A DNA stretch of 6,719 nucleotides, from contig JANNPZ010000076.1 in the NCBI GenBank assembly GCA_031400505.1, positions 1-6,719 on the forward strand, given 5' to 3'. The DNA comes from JAIYDJ01 sp031400505. GTDB lineage: Bacteria; Pseudomonadota; Alphaproteobacteria; Rhodobacterales; Rhodobacteraceae. Below, piece by piece: positions 1-6,288 of this stretch (positions are counted from its first letter, which is position 1; each line of letters opens with the position of its first letter). The translations under genes were made by a program, and so were the position numbers. The notes under the pieces were generated by a model. It searched no databases. It worked only from the letters and a program-made list of their open reading frames with translations, and had not been told where the DNA came from.

Positions 1-34
1 CCCAAAGCCACGACCAAAGCAAACAACACATAAA

Positions 35-56
35 GTTCCCAGCCCAACCCGGGAAC
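35..56. repeat. Inverted repeat upstream of tRNA-fMet
   Basis: GTTCCC at 35-40 is the exact reverse complement of GGGAAC at 51-56, with a 10-base loop. It lies 6 bases before the tRNA. If the tRNA is the tail of an rRNA operon, this could be a processing hairpin in the 5S-tRNA spacer. That role is inference, because the 5S gene is not in the window. There is no T-run, so it is not a typical terminator. Confidence 0.3.
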
Positions 57-62
57 AACCGT

Positions 63-139
<77 letters not shown>

Positions 140-166
140 AAAAACCAAATGATTACAATGCCCTAC

Positions 167-189
167 GCCCCGCCTCACCGAGGGGCTTT
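167..189 (+). terminator. Terminator-like hairpin after tRNA-fMet
   Basis: GCCCC at 167-171 can pair with GGGGC at 182-186, and CCTC (173-176) with GAGG (180-183) gives an alternative inner stem. A short TTT follows. It lies 27 bases after the tRNA and would be a reasonable end for a tRNA or rRNA operon transcript. The T-run is short, so confidence is moderate. Confidence 0.45.
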
Positions 190-614
190 CGGATGCCCGC
201 ATTCCAGGTCAACAATAGGTCAACAAAACGAAGCAAACTGCGCCGGATTCCAACACGTTAGTAGCCAAACCCGCACTTGACCGCGCCAAAACGGACCAAC
301 ACAGCGTTCGATAGGGAATACGTCAGCGATGAACACACGACCGCACCTCATTGCATGCCCGACCGCACCCAAGATTTCGCTTGCCTCCATGCGGGGGCGC
401 CCACACACGCTCGGTCTGACTGCTCTGCCGCTGCATAGCGAAGCGGAATAGTTTCCACGTAAGCGTTCGGTCTCACAGCTACTTGATGGCAACGCGCCCG
501 GCGCGCCTGCCAATCCTGAAACCGATGCCTATCAACCCAAAGGACTCTTGTTATGAACGAGGGACGACCGGGGGGCAGGTCAGGAACCCTGAAGCTAGAT
601 GGCCGCGACACGCG
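187..614. other. Gene-free stretch between tRNA and regulator
   Basis: I see no convincing gene here. Open frames on both strands exist, the longest on the - strand at 220-513, but they overlap each other, are rich in Cys, Trp and Arg, lack clear ribosome sites and match no family I know. The stretch holds the direct repeat at 206-226, a small imperfect hairpin around 432-450 (CCGCT/AGCGG) and a TCAGG/CCTGA hairpin at 580-592, 23 bases past the regulator's stop on its strand and without a T-run. My impression, from memory only, is that similar sequence follows rRNA operons in other Rhodobacteraceae. Confidence 0.5.
206..226. repeat. Tandem direct repeat AGGTCAACAA
   Basis: AGGTCAACAA occurs at 206-215 and again at 217-226, a period of 11 bases, just after the tRNA terminator. 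Tandem short repeats next to a tRNA 3' end can be accessory sites for a tyrosine integrase, but no integrase gene or second copy of the tRNA end is visible in the window. The function is unknown. Confidence 0.4.
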
Positions 615-1391
615 CTAGTATTGTGGCAACAAGATCGCGACGCGTTGTTCCATCAACTGTGTGCTTTCAAGCAGATAAGACTTAACCGCCGACTTTTGGT
701 CTCCCGAAATTGCAGCCGACATGAATGGGACTGTAATCGCTGCGATGGCACAACCGTTCGAAGTGCTGAGGATCGACGCAGACAGTTCCGAAATACCCGA
801 AAGCTCGGGGTGCGGCATTTCGATGATCTCAGATTCGAGCTTAGACCGGGCCCTTTGCGCGCTTATTTCGCTGCTGTCTCTGCCCTGTCCCTTCTCATCT
901 GCTTCCGGACAGCTGTCCTGCATTGAAGAGCGCAAGATTGAGACCTCTGCGGAACATTCGGCCATGGCTCTGCGGTGGCCGACCGGTACGGAAATGGAAT
1001 AGCTTTTCGCGGTATCGGCTTGCGCAACGACCAGAACATCGCCGTCCAGCAGCACTGAAAGATGGCAGGAAAGAGAGGTCTTTTCTGCAAGGCCGGCCAA
1101 TACCGGCATCGCTACCTCCGCCAGCCGATTGTGCTTGGATCGGTTCGCGCCCAGAACCGCCAACCGATCGGTCAAGTCATAAAAGTCGCCCGCACGGCGG
1201 TTGATGAACTGGCGTTCCTCTAGAACGATCATCATCCGGAAGATCTCGTTCTTGGAACGGCCAACCCCGGCGGCAATCGCCGACAAGGACATCTCCGTTG
1301 CTGTCAGGGACAGCAATTCGAGGATATCAAGGCCCTTCTCAAGTGCCGGGGCGGAGTATTTCTGCAGCTTGGTCAGAGGTTTGGATGCCAT
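615..1391 (-). CDS. IclR-family transcriptional regulator
   Basis: This is a 258-residue DNA-binding regulator, a normal length for the IclR family. Residues about 14-75 form the winged helix-turn-helix: SAPALEKGLDILELL opens the domain, MSLSAIAAGVGRSKNEIFRMM is the HTH and the wing follows (QFINRRAGDFYDLTDR). Residues about 85-255 form the effector-binding domain, with LAEKTSLSCHLSVLLDGDVLV and GCAIAAITVPF as the recognisable family elements. The middle (about 155-200) is Ser/Glu-rich and diverges from typical members. Such proteins bind as dimers or tetramers and respond to small metabolites. The ATG at 1391 is chosen because it starts just before the conserved domain; an in-frame GTG at 1427 would add 12 residues with four consecutive Asp. 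Neither has a clear ribosome site. The gene lies downstream of the sugar transporter on the same strand but beyond a terminator, so it probably has its own promoter, which I could not locate. Control of the transporter is inferred from proximity. Confidence 0.9.
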   Translation of the reverse strand: MASKPLTKLQKYSAPALEKGLDILELLSLTATEMSLSAIAAGVGRSKNEIFRMMIVLEERQFINRRAGDFYDLTDRLAVLGANRSKHNRLAEVAMPVLAGLAEKTSLSCHLSVLLDGDVLVVAQADTAKSYSISVPVGHRRAMAECSAEVSILRSSMQDSCPEADEKGQGRDSSEISAQRARSKLESEIIEMPHPELSGISELSASILSTSNGCAIAAITVPFMSAAISGDQKSAVKSYLLESTQLMEQRVAILLPQY

Positions 1392-1459
1392 GAGGTCGTC
1401 ATCATCAACTGCTTGGTGGAGATTCACAGGACTGAGCGTCCACGTCTCGCAAGAATGTT

Positions 1460-1490
1460 AAAAACGCAAGGGCGCTTGACCGCCCTTGCG
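1460..1490 (-). terminator. Intrinsic terminator of the ABC operon
   Basis: CGCAAGGGCG at 1465-1474 and CGCCCTTGCG at 1481-1490 form a perfect 10-bp stem with a 6-base loop. Read on the - strand, the stem is followed by five T (1464-1460). It lies 53 bases past the stop of the binding-protein gene and separates the transporter operon from the regulator gene. Confidence 0.9.
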
Positions 1491-1543
1491 CCATGGATCG
1501 AACCCAGGGGGAGAAACCCAAGTCCGATCCGTCTTTCATCACC

Positions 1544-2506
1544 TTACTTCAGGCCATTGCGGACAAGAATTGCGTCTGCATTGTCTTTGGTGATGGTTTC
1601 TGTCCCGAGGACGACCGACTTTTCGACCTTCTCGCCAGCAAGATGCGCCAGAGCCTGCCGCAACCCTTCAGCACCCGGAGTGGGATAAAGGAAGGTGGCC
1701 GCAAGCTCGCCATTGGCGACCCACGTCACCCCCTCGCCGGGAAGACCATCAACGCCGACAAAGATGATGTCTTTCTCGCGGCCCGCGTCTTTTGCTGCGA
1801 GGTAGGCACCGTAGGCCATCGGATCGTTATGACCGTAAACCACGTCGATATCTTCGAAGTTGCGCAGGGCAGTGGCCATGATGTCATAGGCTTGATCTTG
1901 CTTCCAGTCGCCTGACTGTCGGTCAAGCAGGAACTTCACACCCGGCTCATTGGCAACAGCCGCGTGCACCGGGTCTGACCGGTCAAAGGTCGCCTGGATC
2001 CCGAGACCGCCGTAGATTTCGACGATGTTGCCGGTCGCCTTCCCAGCGCCGCCGAGCGATTCAAGAATGAAAGCGCCCGCCGCCTCGCCGATCAGGACGT
2101 TGTCGCCGCCGACCCACTGGACGAACTTGTCAGTTTCGACGTTGCGGTCAAGCACGAAGACCGGGATACCTGCATCCGTTGCCTTTTCCACCACGCCCGT
2201 CAGGCCCGCGGCTTCTTTTGGCGAAATCAGGATCGCATCCACACCCTGCTGGATGAAGTTTTCGACCTGAGCCACCTGCTCTTCGGTGCGGTCATTCGCG
2301 TCGGCCATCAGCAGCGTCACGTTCGGGTGCAGTTCTGCCTCGGCGCGCAGGTCCTTGTTGAACTGTACGCGCCAGGGTTCCACCGTGGTGACCTGCGAAA
2401 AGCCGATCGTGTACTCTTTATCCTGCGCCATCGCCCCGAAAGGCATTCCGATCACAAGCGCGGTCGAAAGCAAGCAAAGCCCCTTGCCAAATTTCCGTCT
2501 GTTCAT
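1544..2506 (-). CDS. Periplasmic sugar-binding protein, CUT2 (YtfQ/RbsB-like)
   Basis: This is the substrate-binding subunit of a sugar importer, 320 residues, of the periplasmic binding protein family PF13407. An export signal covers residues 1-27: NRRKF, a hydrophobic stretch, then AMA before the mature start QDKEYT. Conserved points include GFSQ (35-38), PWR (44-46), the LDR motif (119-121), QSGDW (197-201), YGHND (224-228) and VDG (252-254). The order and spacing of these resemble E. coli YtfQ more than RbsB, so a furanose or other aldose is plausible, but the substrate cannot be read from sequence. The ATG at 2506 is preferred over a longer frame opening at TTG 2578 because AAGGAG lies 6 bases upstream and the signal peptide starts there. 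It is the last gene of the operon, 102 bases after the permease, in the gene order also seen in rbsACB. The spacer is rich in inverted repeats, which may help raise its level over the membrane subunits. Confidence 0.93.
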   Translation of the reverse strand: MNRRKFGKGLCLLSTALVIGMPFGAMAQDKEYTIGFSQVTTVEPWRVQFNKDLRAEAELHPNVTLLMADANDRTEEQVAQVENFIQQGVDAILISPKEAAGLTGVVEKATDAGIPVFVLDRNVETDKFVQWVGGDNVLIGEAAGAFILESLGGAGKATGNIVEIYGGLGIQATFDRSDPVHAAVANEPGVKFLLDRQSGDWKQDQAYDIMATALRNFEDIDVVYGHNDPMAYGAYLAAKDAGREKDIIFVGVDGLPGEGVTWVANGELAATFLYPTPGAEGLRQALAHLAGEKVEKSVVLGTETITKDNADAILVRNGLK

Positions 2507-2512
2507 AACAGT

Positions 2513-2518
2513 CTCCTT
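2513..2518 (-). promoter_or_regulatory. Ribosome binding site of the binding-protein gene
   Basis: On the - strand AAGGAG stands 6 bases before the ATG at 2506. It is the best Shine-Dalgarno match near this gene and settles the start against the in-frame TTG 72 bases upstream. Confidence 0.85.
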
Positions 2519-2528
2519 GTTCATGGGC

Positions 2529-2542
2529 GGCATTTTCATGCC
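2529..2542 (-). repeat. Small GNRA hairpin before the binding-protein gene
   Basis: On the - strand GGCAT-GAAA-ATGCC forms a perfect 5-bp stem closed by a GAAA tetraloop, a very stable RNA loop type. It lies 11 bases upstream of the ribosome site of the binding-protein gene and could shield the 5' end of a processed transcript. That role is inference. Confidence 0.5.
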
Positions 2543-2553
2543 CGTTCTTGTTC

Positions 2554-2592
2554 GCTCTAGCCGCGCGACCTTCCACAATCCGGGGCTAGAGC
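2554..2592. repeat. Inverted repeat in permease/binding-protein spacer
   Basis: GCTCTAGCC (2554-2562) and GGCTAGAGC (2584-2592) are perfect 9-bp inverted copies around a 21-base loop. No T-run follows on the - strand, so it is unlikely to stop transcription by itself. It may act as an mRNA stabilising or processing structure between the two genes. Confidence 0.65.
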
Positions 2593-2606
2593 CTCCTCCC
2601 TTTCTG

Positions 2607-2624
2607 ACTCAGGACCTCCTGAGT
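2607..2624. repeat. Palindrome over the permease stop codon
   Basis: ACTCAGGA (2607-2614) and TCCTGAGT (2617-2624) are perfect 8-bp inverted copies with 2 bases between. As RNA this folds best as a 7-bp stem with a 4-base loop. The permease stop codon (2609-2611) lies inside it. On the - strand the stem and loop contain AGGAGGT, a perfect ribosome-binding sequence with no start codon at suitable distance. Confidence 0.65.
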
Positions 2625-3877
2625 TTGGAAAAGATCGTACTTAGCTGACCTTCCTGAAGCAGTACGGCCGCGACAATGATCACGCCTTTCAGGACCAGCT
2701 GAGAATTGCTGTCGATGTTGTTGAGTTGTAGGATGTTGCTGAGAAATCCGAAGATCAGGACACCTACCATCGTGCCAACCACTGTGCCTTTGCCACCCAT
2801 CAGGCTGGTCCCGCCGATCACGACGGCGGCGATGGCGTCAAGCTCCAGCCCCATGCCTGCATCAGGTTTGCCTTGCCGGAACTGCGCGACGTAAAGGATG
2901 CCTGCAAGGCCAGCGAGCGCGCTGGCGATTGCGTAGGTCACGATCTTGATGCGGTTGACATTGATACCGGCCAGACGCGAGGCCTGTTCATTGCCGCCGA
3001 TGGCCAGAAGGTAGGCGCCATAAGTGGTAAACCGGGTCAGGGCGTAAAAGACCACCAGCACGGAAAGAAAGAATATCCCTGGCATCGGAATGACGCCCCA
3101 CACCAGGTTGCGCAGCAGTTCGAATGATGCCGTTGCATTGGTGCCGGTATACACTGGGTAGACCGCCGTATCCTGCCCTGCGATCAGACGCGCAAGCCCA
3201 AGCGCGCCCACCATCATGGCCAGCGTGACAATAAAGGGCTGTAGGCGACCGTGCACGATAAGGACGCCGTTCAGGACGCCAAAGACGGCGCAGACGCAGG
3301 GCACCATTATCAGGACGGCAATAACCCCGAACTTGGTCGGAACCTGCGAGGCAAGCCACACCATCAGTCCAACCGAGGCCGCCGCGCACACCAGCACAAC
3401 AAGGGCGGAAACGGCCTTGCTGCCTTGCGATCCGTTTGCCGACGTGTGCGGGCGCAGGAGTTGCCGCACAATGCCGAGAATGCCCATCGCGCAAACGAAC
3501 GCCATCGCACCTGTCGCAGGCACGCCGATATAGCTTGCCGCCGTCCAGCCTTCCTGGGTCAGCAACATGGCACAGATGACCGTGCCAAGAGCAAGGATCG
3601 AGCCCACCGAGAGGTCGATCCCAGCAATCAGGATCACCAGCGTCATGCCCACGGCCACAATTCCGGTGACGGAAACCTGCCTCAGCACATCGGTCAGGTT
3701 GCCAAGCGACAGAAAGATATTCACGCCCTTTGACGTCACTGGTGATGACAGCGCACCGAACACCAGAAGCAGACCCAGGCCCCAGTAGAGCTTTGACCGC
3801 ATGACAAGCCGAAGCCCGGCCGCCATCCACGCCCCCGCATCTTTGGCGTCTTTAACCGGGTCATTCTTGGCGGTCAT
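2609..3877 (-). CDS. Sugar ABC transporter permease, CUT2 family
   Basis: This inner-membrane permease (422 residues, BPD_transp_2, PF02653) forms the sugar channel, probably as a dimer. Family marks are GMTLVILIAGIDLSVGS (about 77-93), AIGGNEQASRLAGINV (292-307; the loop that contacts the ATPase in this family) and ELDAIAAVVIGGTSLMGGKG (345-364). Hydrophobic membrane segments run throughout; the N-terminal 28 residues are polar. It is about 100 residues longer than E. coli RbsC (321): about 72 extra residues (109-180) follow the first signature, with two hydrophobic stretches (about 118-136 and 156-175) joined by the polar linker RQLLRPHTSANGSQGSK. The ATG at 3877 is preceded by GGGGTGAT, which can pair with the 16S rRNA 3' end. 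It follows the ATPase by 53 bases and precedes the binding protein by 102, clearly in one operon. The transported sugar is not known. Confidence 0.93.
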   Translation of the reverse strand: MTAKNDPVKDAKDAGAWMAAGLRLVMRSKLYWGLGLLLVFGALSSPVTSKGVNIFLSLGNLTDVLRQVSVTGIVAVGMTLVILIAGIDLSVGSILALGTVICAMLLTQEGWTAASYIGVPATGAMAFVCAMGILGIVRQLLRPHTSANGSQGSKAVSALVVLVCAAASVGLMVWLASQVPTKFGVIAVLIMVPCVCAVFGVLNGVLIVHGRLQPFIVTLAMMVGALGLARLIAGQDTAVYPVYTGTNATASFELLRNLVWGVIPMPGIFFLSVLVVFYALTRFTTYGAYLLAIGGNEQASRLAGINVNRIKIVTYAIASALAGLAGILYVAQFRQGKPDAGMGLELDAIAAVVIGGTSLMGGKGTVVGTMVGVLIFGFLSNILQLNNIDSNSQLVLKGVIIVAAVLLQEGQLSTIFSKLRRS

Positions 3878-3930
3878 GTATCACCCCAGGTTGATTTTTC
3901 TTCTTTGGCCAATTTGTTTTAATTGACCTG

Positions 3931-5478
3931 TCACTCGAATTGCATCGCCAGTTGCTTGATCGCATCGAGGGTCATTTCATCTGGTTCTAGAAACCCCGTG
4001 ACCCGGCCTTCACACAGCACCATCACCCGGTCACAGATCGACAAAAGCTCGGGGATCTCGGAACTGGCGAGCAGGATGGAGATGCCAGAATCGGCGAGCT
4101 GGCCGATCAGGTCATAGATTTCATCCTTTGCTCCAACGTCGATGCCGCGTGTCGGCTCGTCCAGAAGCAGGATGCGAGGCGCAAGACCCAGCCACTTGCC
4201 GAGGACGACCTTTTGCTGGTTGCCGCCGCTCAGATTGCCGACAACATGATCAGTCCCGCGCGCCGCGATGCGCAGCCGCGCGATTGCTTGCAGCGCTTGC
4301 GCGGTCTGGTAGGGACCCATGCCAACGCCAAACCGGTCAATGCGTGGCAGTTGCGGCAAGATGATGTTGTCGGAAATCGTGTGCTTCAGAATGAGCCCGG
4401 TCGATTTTCGATCCTCGGTGATTAGCGCCAAACCATGTGCCACCCCGTCGGCAGGGTTTTGCACCGCCACCGGCTTGCCATCGATCTGGACTTGTCCCGA
4501 CTGGACCGGACCCCGTGCGCCAAATATCGTCTCCAGAAGTTCGGTCCGGCCCGCGCCCAGCAATCCGCCAACACCGAGGACCTCACCGCGCCTCAGCCCG
4601 AAACTCACATTCTTCAGCACGCTGCGACCTTGTGCTTCAGCAGTCAACCCCGACACTTCAAGAGCAAGCCCGGCCATGGGCTGTGTCTTGCGCCGGATCT
4701 TTTGAACTTCGATCCGTCGGCCCACCATCATCTCGACCACATCGGCGCTACTGGTTTCGCTGGCCATGGCCGATCCGATCAGGTGACCGTCCCGCAGCAC
4801 CGAAATCTGGTCGGAAATCTCAAAGACCTCGTCCATCCGATGCGAGATATAAAGGATTGCCACCCCTTGCGCCGCCAGATCGCGCACGACTTCCATCAGG
4901 ATATCTGCCTCGGTTTGCGACAGGGCCGAGGTCGGTTCGTCCATGATCAACAACCGCGCATCCATCAGCAGAGCGCGCGCGATTTCGACCAGTTGCTGCT
5001 CGCCTACGCGCAATTCGCGCACTTTGGTGTCGACATCCAGCGAAAAGCCGAACCGCAACAGGACATCCATGGCAAGGGCACGCGACTTCCGCCGGTCGAT
5101 GAAAAGACCACCCTTCAAGGGCTCGCGTCCAAGCACGACATTCTGTGCAACCGTCATCTCGGGGATCAGGCTCAGTTCCTGATGCATGATGATGATGCCG
5201 TGCTCTTCGGCATCGCGCGGTGTTTGAAAGGACACCGGCAAACCATTGATCGCCATCGTCCCGAAGCTGGGTTTGATCACGCCACTGACGATTTTTACGA
5301 GGGTGGATTTTCCGGCGCCATTTTCGCCCATCAGCGTATGGATTTCGCCGCCACGGATCGCCAAGGTTACGTCAGCAAGCACGGGAATGCCGGAATACGA
5401 TCTGCCGATACCGTGCAGATCAAAAACGAAATCCGGTTCGGATGCGTTAGACGTTATGGCACTGCTGAGAACTGTCAC
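3931..5478 (-). CDS. Sugar ABC transporter ATPase, two nucleotide-binding domains
   Basis: This cytoplasmic ATPase (515 residues from the GTG start) powers the importer and resembles RbsA/YtfR. Domain 1 has Walker A GENGAGKST (51-59), Q-loop Gln100, signature LRVGEQQ (156-162), Walker B LLIMDE (176-181) and switch His213. Domain 2 has a degenerate Walker A, GLLGAGRTE (305-313) with Arg for Lys, a canonical signature LSGGNQQ (416-422) and Walker B ILLLDE (436-441); Ser stands at its switch position. This asymmetry is normal for CUT2 ATPases and implies one fully consensus ATP site. The GTG at 5478 is chosen because GGGAGGGGG lies upstream. An in-frame ATG at 5529 would add 17 residues but has no ribosome site and lies inside the -10 region of the likely promoter. 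It is the first gene of the operon. Confidence 0.93.
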   Translation of the reverse strand: MTVLSSAITSNASEPDFVFDLHGIGRSYSGIPVLADVTLAIRGGEIHTLMGENGAGKSTLVKIVSGVIKPSFGTMAINGLPVSFQTPRDAEEHGIIIMHQELSLIPEMTVAQNVVLGREPLKGGLFIDRRKSRALAMDVLLRFGFSLDVDTKVRELRVGEQQLVEIARALLMDARLLIMDEPTSALSQTEADILMEVVRDLAAQGVAILYISHRMDEVFEISDQISVLRDGHLIGSAMASETSSADVVEMMVGRRIEVQKIRRKTQPMAGLALEVSGLTAEAQGRSVLKNVSFGLRRGEVLGVGGLLGAGRTELLETIFGARGPVQSGQVQIDGKPVAVQNPADGVAHGLALITEDRKSTGLILKHTISDNIILPQLPRIDRFGVGMGPYQTAQALQAIARLRIAARGTDHVVGNLSGGNQQKVVLGKWLGLAPRILLLDEPTRGIDVGAKDEIYDLIGQLADSGISILLASSEIPELLSICDRVMVLCEGRVTGFLEPDEMTLDAIKQLAMQFE

Positions 5479-5486
5479 CAAGCGTT

Positions 5487-5495
5487 CCCCCTCCC
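5487..5495 (-). promoter_or_regulatory. Ribosome binding site deciding the ATPase start
   Basis: On the - strand GGGAGGGGG stands 8 bases before the GTG at 5478, with its GGAGG core 11 bases away. An in-frame TTG directly before the GTG is a second possible start. No comparable site precedes the ATG at 5529. Confidence 0.7.
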
Positions 5496-5524
5496 AAAGG
5501 TCAGCAAGCCGATTGTCTCTAAGT

Positions 5525-5554
5525 TTCATATATGAAGAGGGTTTCGTGTGTCAA
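5525..5554 (-). promoter_or_regulatory. Sigma-70-type promoter of the ABC operon
   Basis: On the - strand the consensus -35 hexamer TTGACA (5554-5549) is followed after 16 bases by TATATG (5532-5527), or after 18 by TATGAA (5530-5525), as -10 candidates. Transcription would begin near 5520, giving a leader of about 40 bases before the GTG at 5478. It is the only strong promoter-like match I see upstream of the operon. Confidence 0.6.
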
Positions 5555-5562
5555 TCTGTATC

Positions 5563-5601
5563 ATCAGGCCACGGGAGGTGTCGCGTTCCTAGGCCCCTGA
5601 T
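5563..5601. promoter_or_regulatory. Candidate operator: spaced inverted half-sites
   Basis: ATCAGG (5563-5568) and CCTGAT (5596-5601) are inverted copies with centres 33 bases apart, about three helical turns, just upstream of the -35 box. Two half-sites on one DNA face could serve a dimeric regulator such as the neighbouring IclR protein. The arms are only 6 bp, so chance is quite possible. Confidence 0.2.
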
Positions 5602-5627
5602 CTGAATTTCGCTGGCGACAGTCTTCT

Positions 5628-6187
5628 TTGCTCAACCAACTTATGGTCAGATCATGGGCAAGGATGCACTATGGGATATCTTCGCAACCACAAGCGGGTA
5701 GGATTTACTGCGCGCTGGAACTGAATCTGTGGATCAAACGCAGCAAGCGGCTAAAGCGGGTCAAACCGAATGTGCTGGCCGTCCCGGACGCGCCCAACAT
5801 GGTCTTGGCGATGGATTTCGCTTCGTGGACCTTCGGTCCACGGATGACCGGCAAGACGATGGCCGAGCACTTCTGCTGCCGACCGTGCTAGGCAACTGCA
5901 ACCGTGACAGGCTGGGAATCGAGGACGACTTCTCGCTGCGAGCCGAATTGGTGTTCCCTATCGTCGGGGAAACGATCTTCCAGATCGTTTTCTGACACTT
6001 CCCATACTTGATCAGATCATCGAATGGCGCGGCAAGCCAGGCACGATAAGGGTCAACAACAGCCCCGAATACATCAGTGGCAAGGTGATGAAATGGACCG
6101 GGAAACATGAGATTGCCATCCAGCATATCCAACCCGGATAGCCCCAGCAGATCGCCCAAATCGAGCGCTACACTCGCACGGTCCAGC
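5628..6187 (+). pseudogene. IS3-family transposase (orfB) remnant, frameshifted
   Basis: This is a broken DDE transposase of an IS3-family element; no intact protein can be made. Matching pieces occur in three frames: RNHKRV (5683-5700) then, after a small deletion, RIYCALELNLWIK to APNMVLAMDF (5700-5819); GRALLLPTVLGNCNRDRLGIEDDFSLRAELV (5861-5953); and LDQIIEWRGKPGTIRV to PQQIAQIERYTRTV (6007-6183). The first catalytic Asp survives in MDF (5814-5816). The second is changed: the usual DNGPEY reads NNSPEY (Asn at 6055-6057). The Glu of IERY remains (6163-6165). There is also an in-frame TAG at 6139 and a 40-45 base extra segment near 5954-6003. The upstream part of orfB is missing and the 5' border is uncertain, perhaps as late as 5671. 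Homology stops at about 6185, exactly where an IS66-type end begins. Confidence 0.82.
5954..6003. repeat. Extra palindrome-bearing segment inside the IS3 remnant
   Basis: TTCCC occurs at 5954-5958 and 5999-6003. Between the copies lie 40 bases with a perfect 8-bp inverted repeat, AAACGATC (5970-5977) and GATCGTTT (5983-5990), around a 5-base loop. The segment sits where related transposases have only about three codons between the ...AERV and LDQIIEWRGKP blocks, so it is an insertion. It could be a small mobile palindrome with a 5-bp target duplication, or ordinary decay. Confidence 0.45.
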
Positions 6188-6288
6188 GTAAGCGCCACGC
6201 CGACCCCCTCCTGCCATTTCTGACGTGATCGGTGCATTCTTCGCGCATGTTTGGCGCGGAGGTGTTGGATTTTGATAGAGACGGCAAA

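Noticed and set aside
220..611. Overlapping open frames on the - strand and one on the + strand (483-926) in the stretch after the tRNA
   Set aside because: They overlap each other or the regulator gene, lack ribosome sites, have unusual Cys/Trp/Arg-rich composition and no recognisable domain; they look like chance frames in GC-rich DNA.
2506..2578. Longer start (TTG 2578) for the binding protein
   Set aside because: The extra 24 residues precede a normal signal peptide, and the strong AAGGAG site points to the ATG at 2506.
2988..3830. A 280-codon open frame on the - strand inside the permease gene
   Set aside because: It is an out-of-frame shadow of the permease; the peptide is rich in Arg, Cys and Gly and shows no family pattern.
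4435..5535. A 366-codon open frame on the + strand antisense to the ATPase
   Set aside because: It is an antisense shadow of a strongly conserved ATPase gene; its His/Gln/Arg-rich peptide has no domain.
6001..6060. Possible active IS3-type transposase
   Set aside because: The second catalytic Asp is replaced by Asn, there are frameshifts and an in-frame TAG at 6139, and the 3' part is cut off by the IS66 end.
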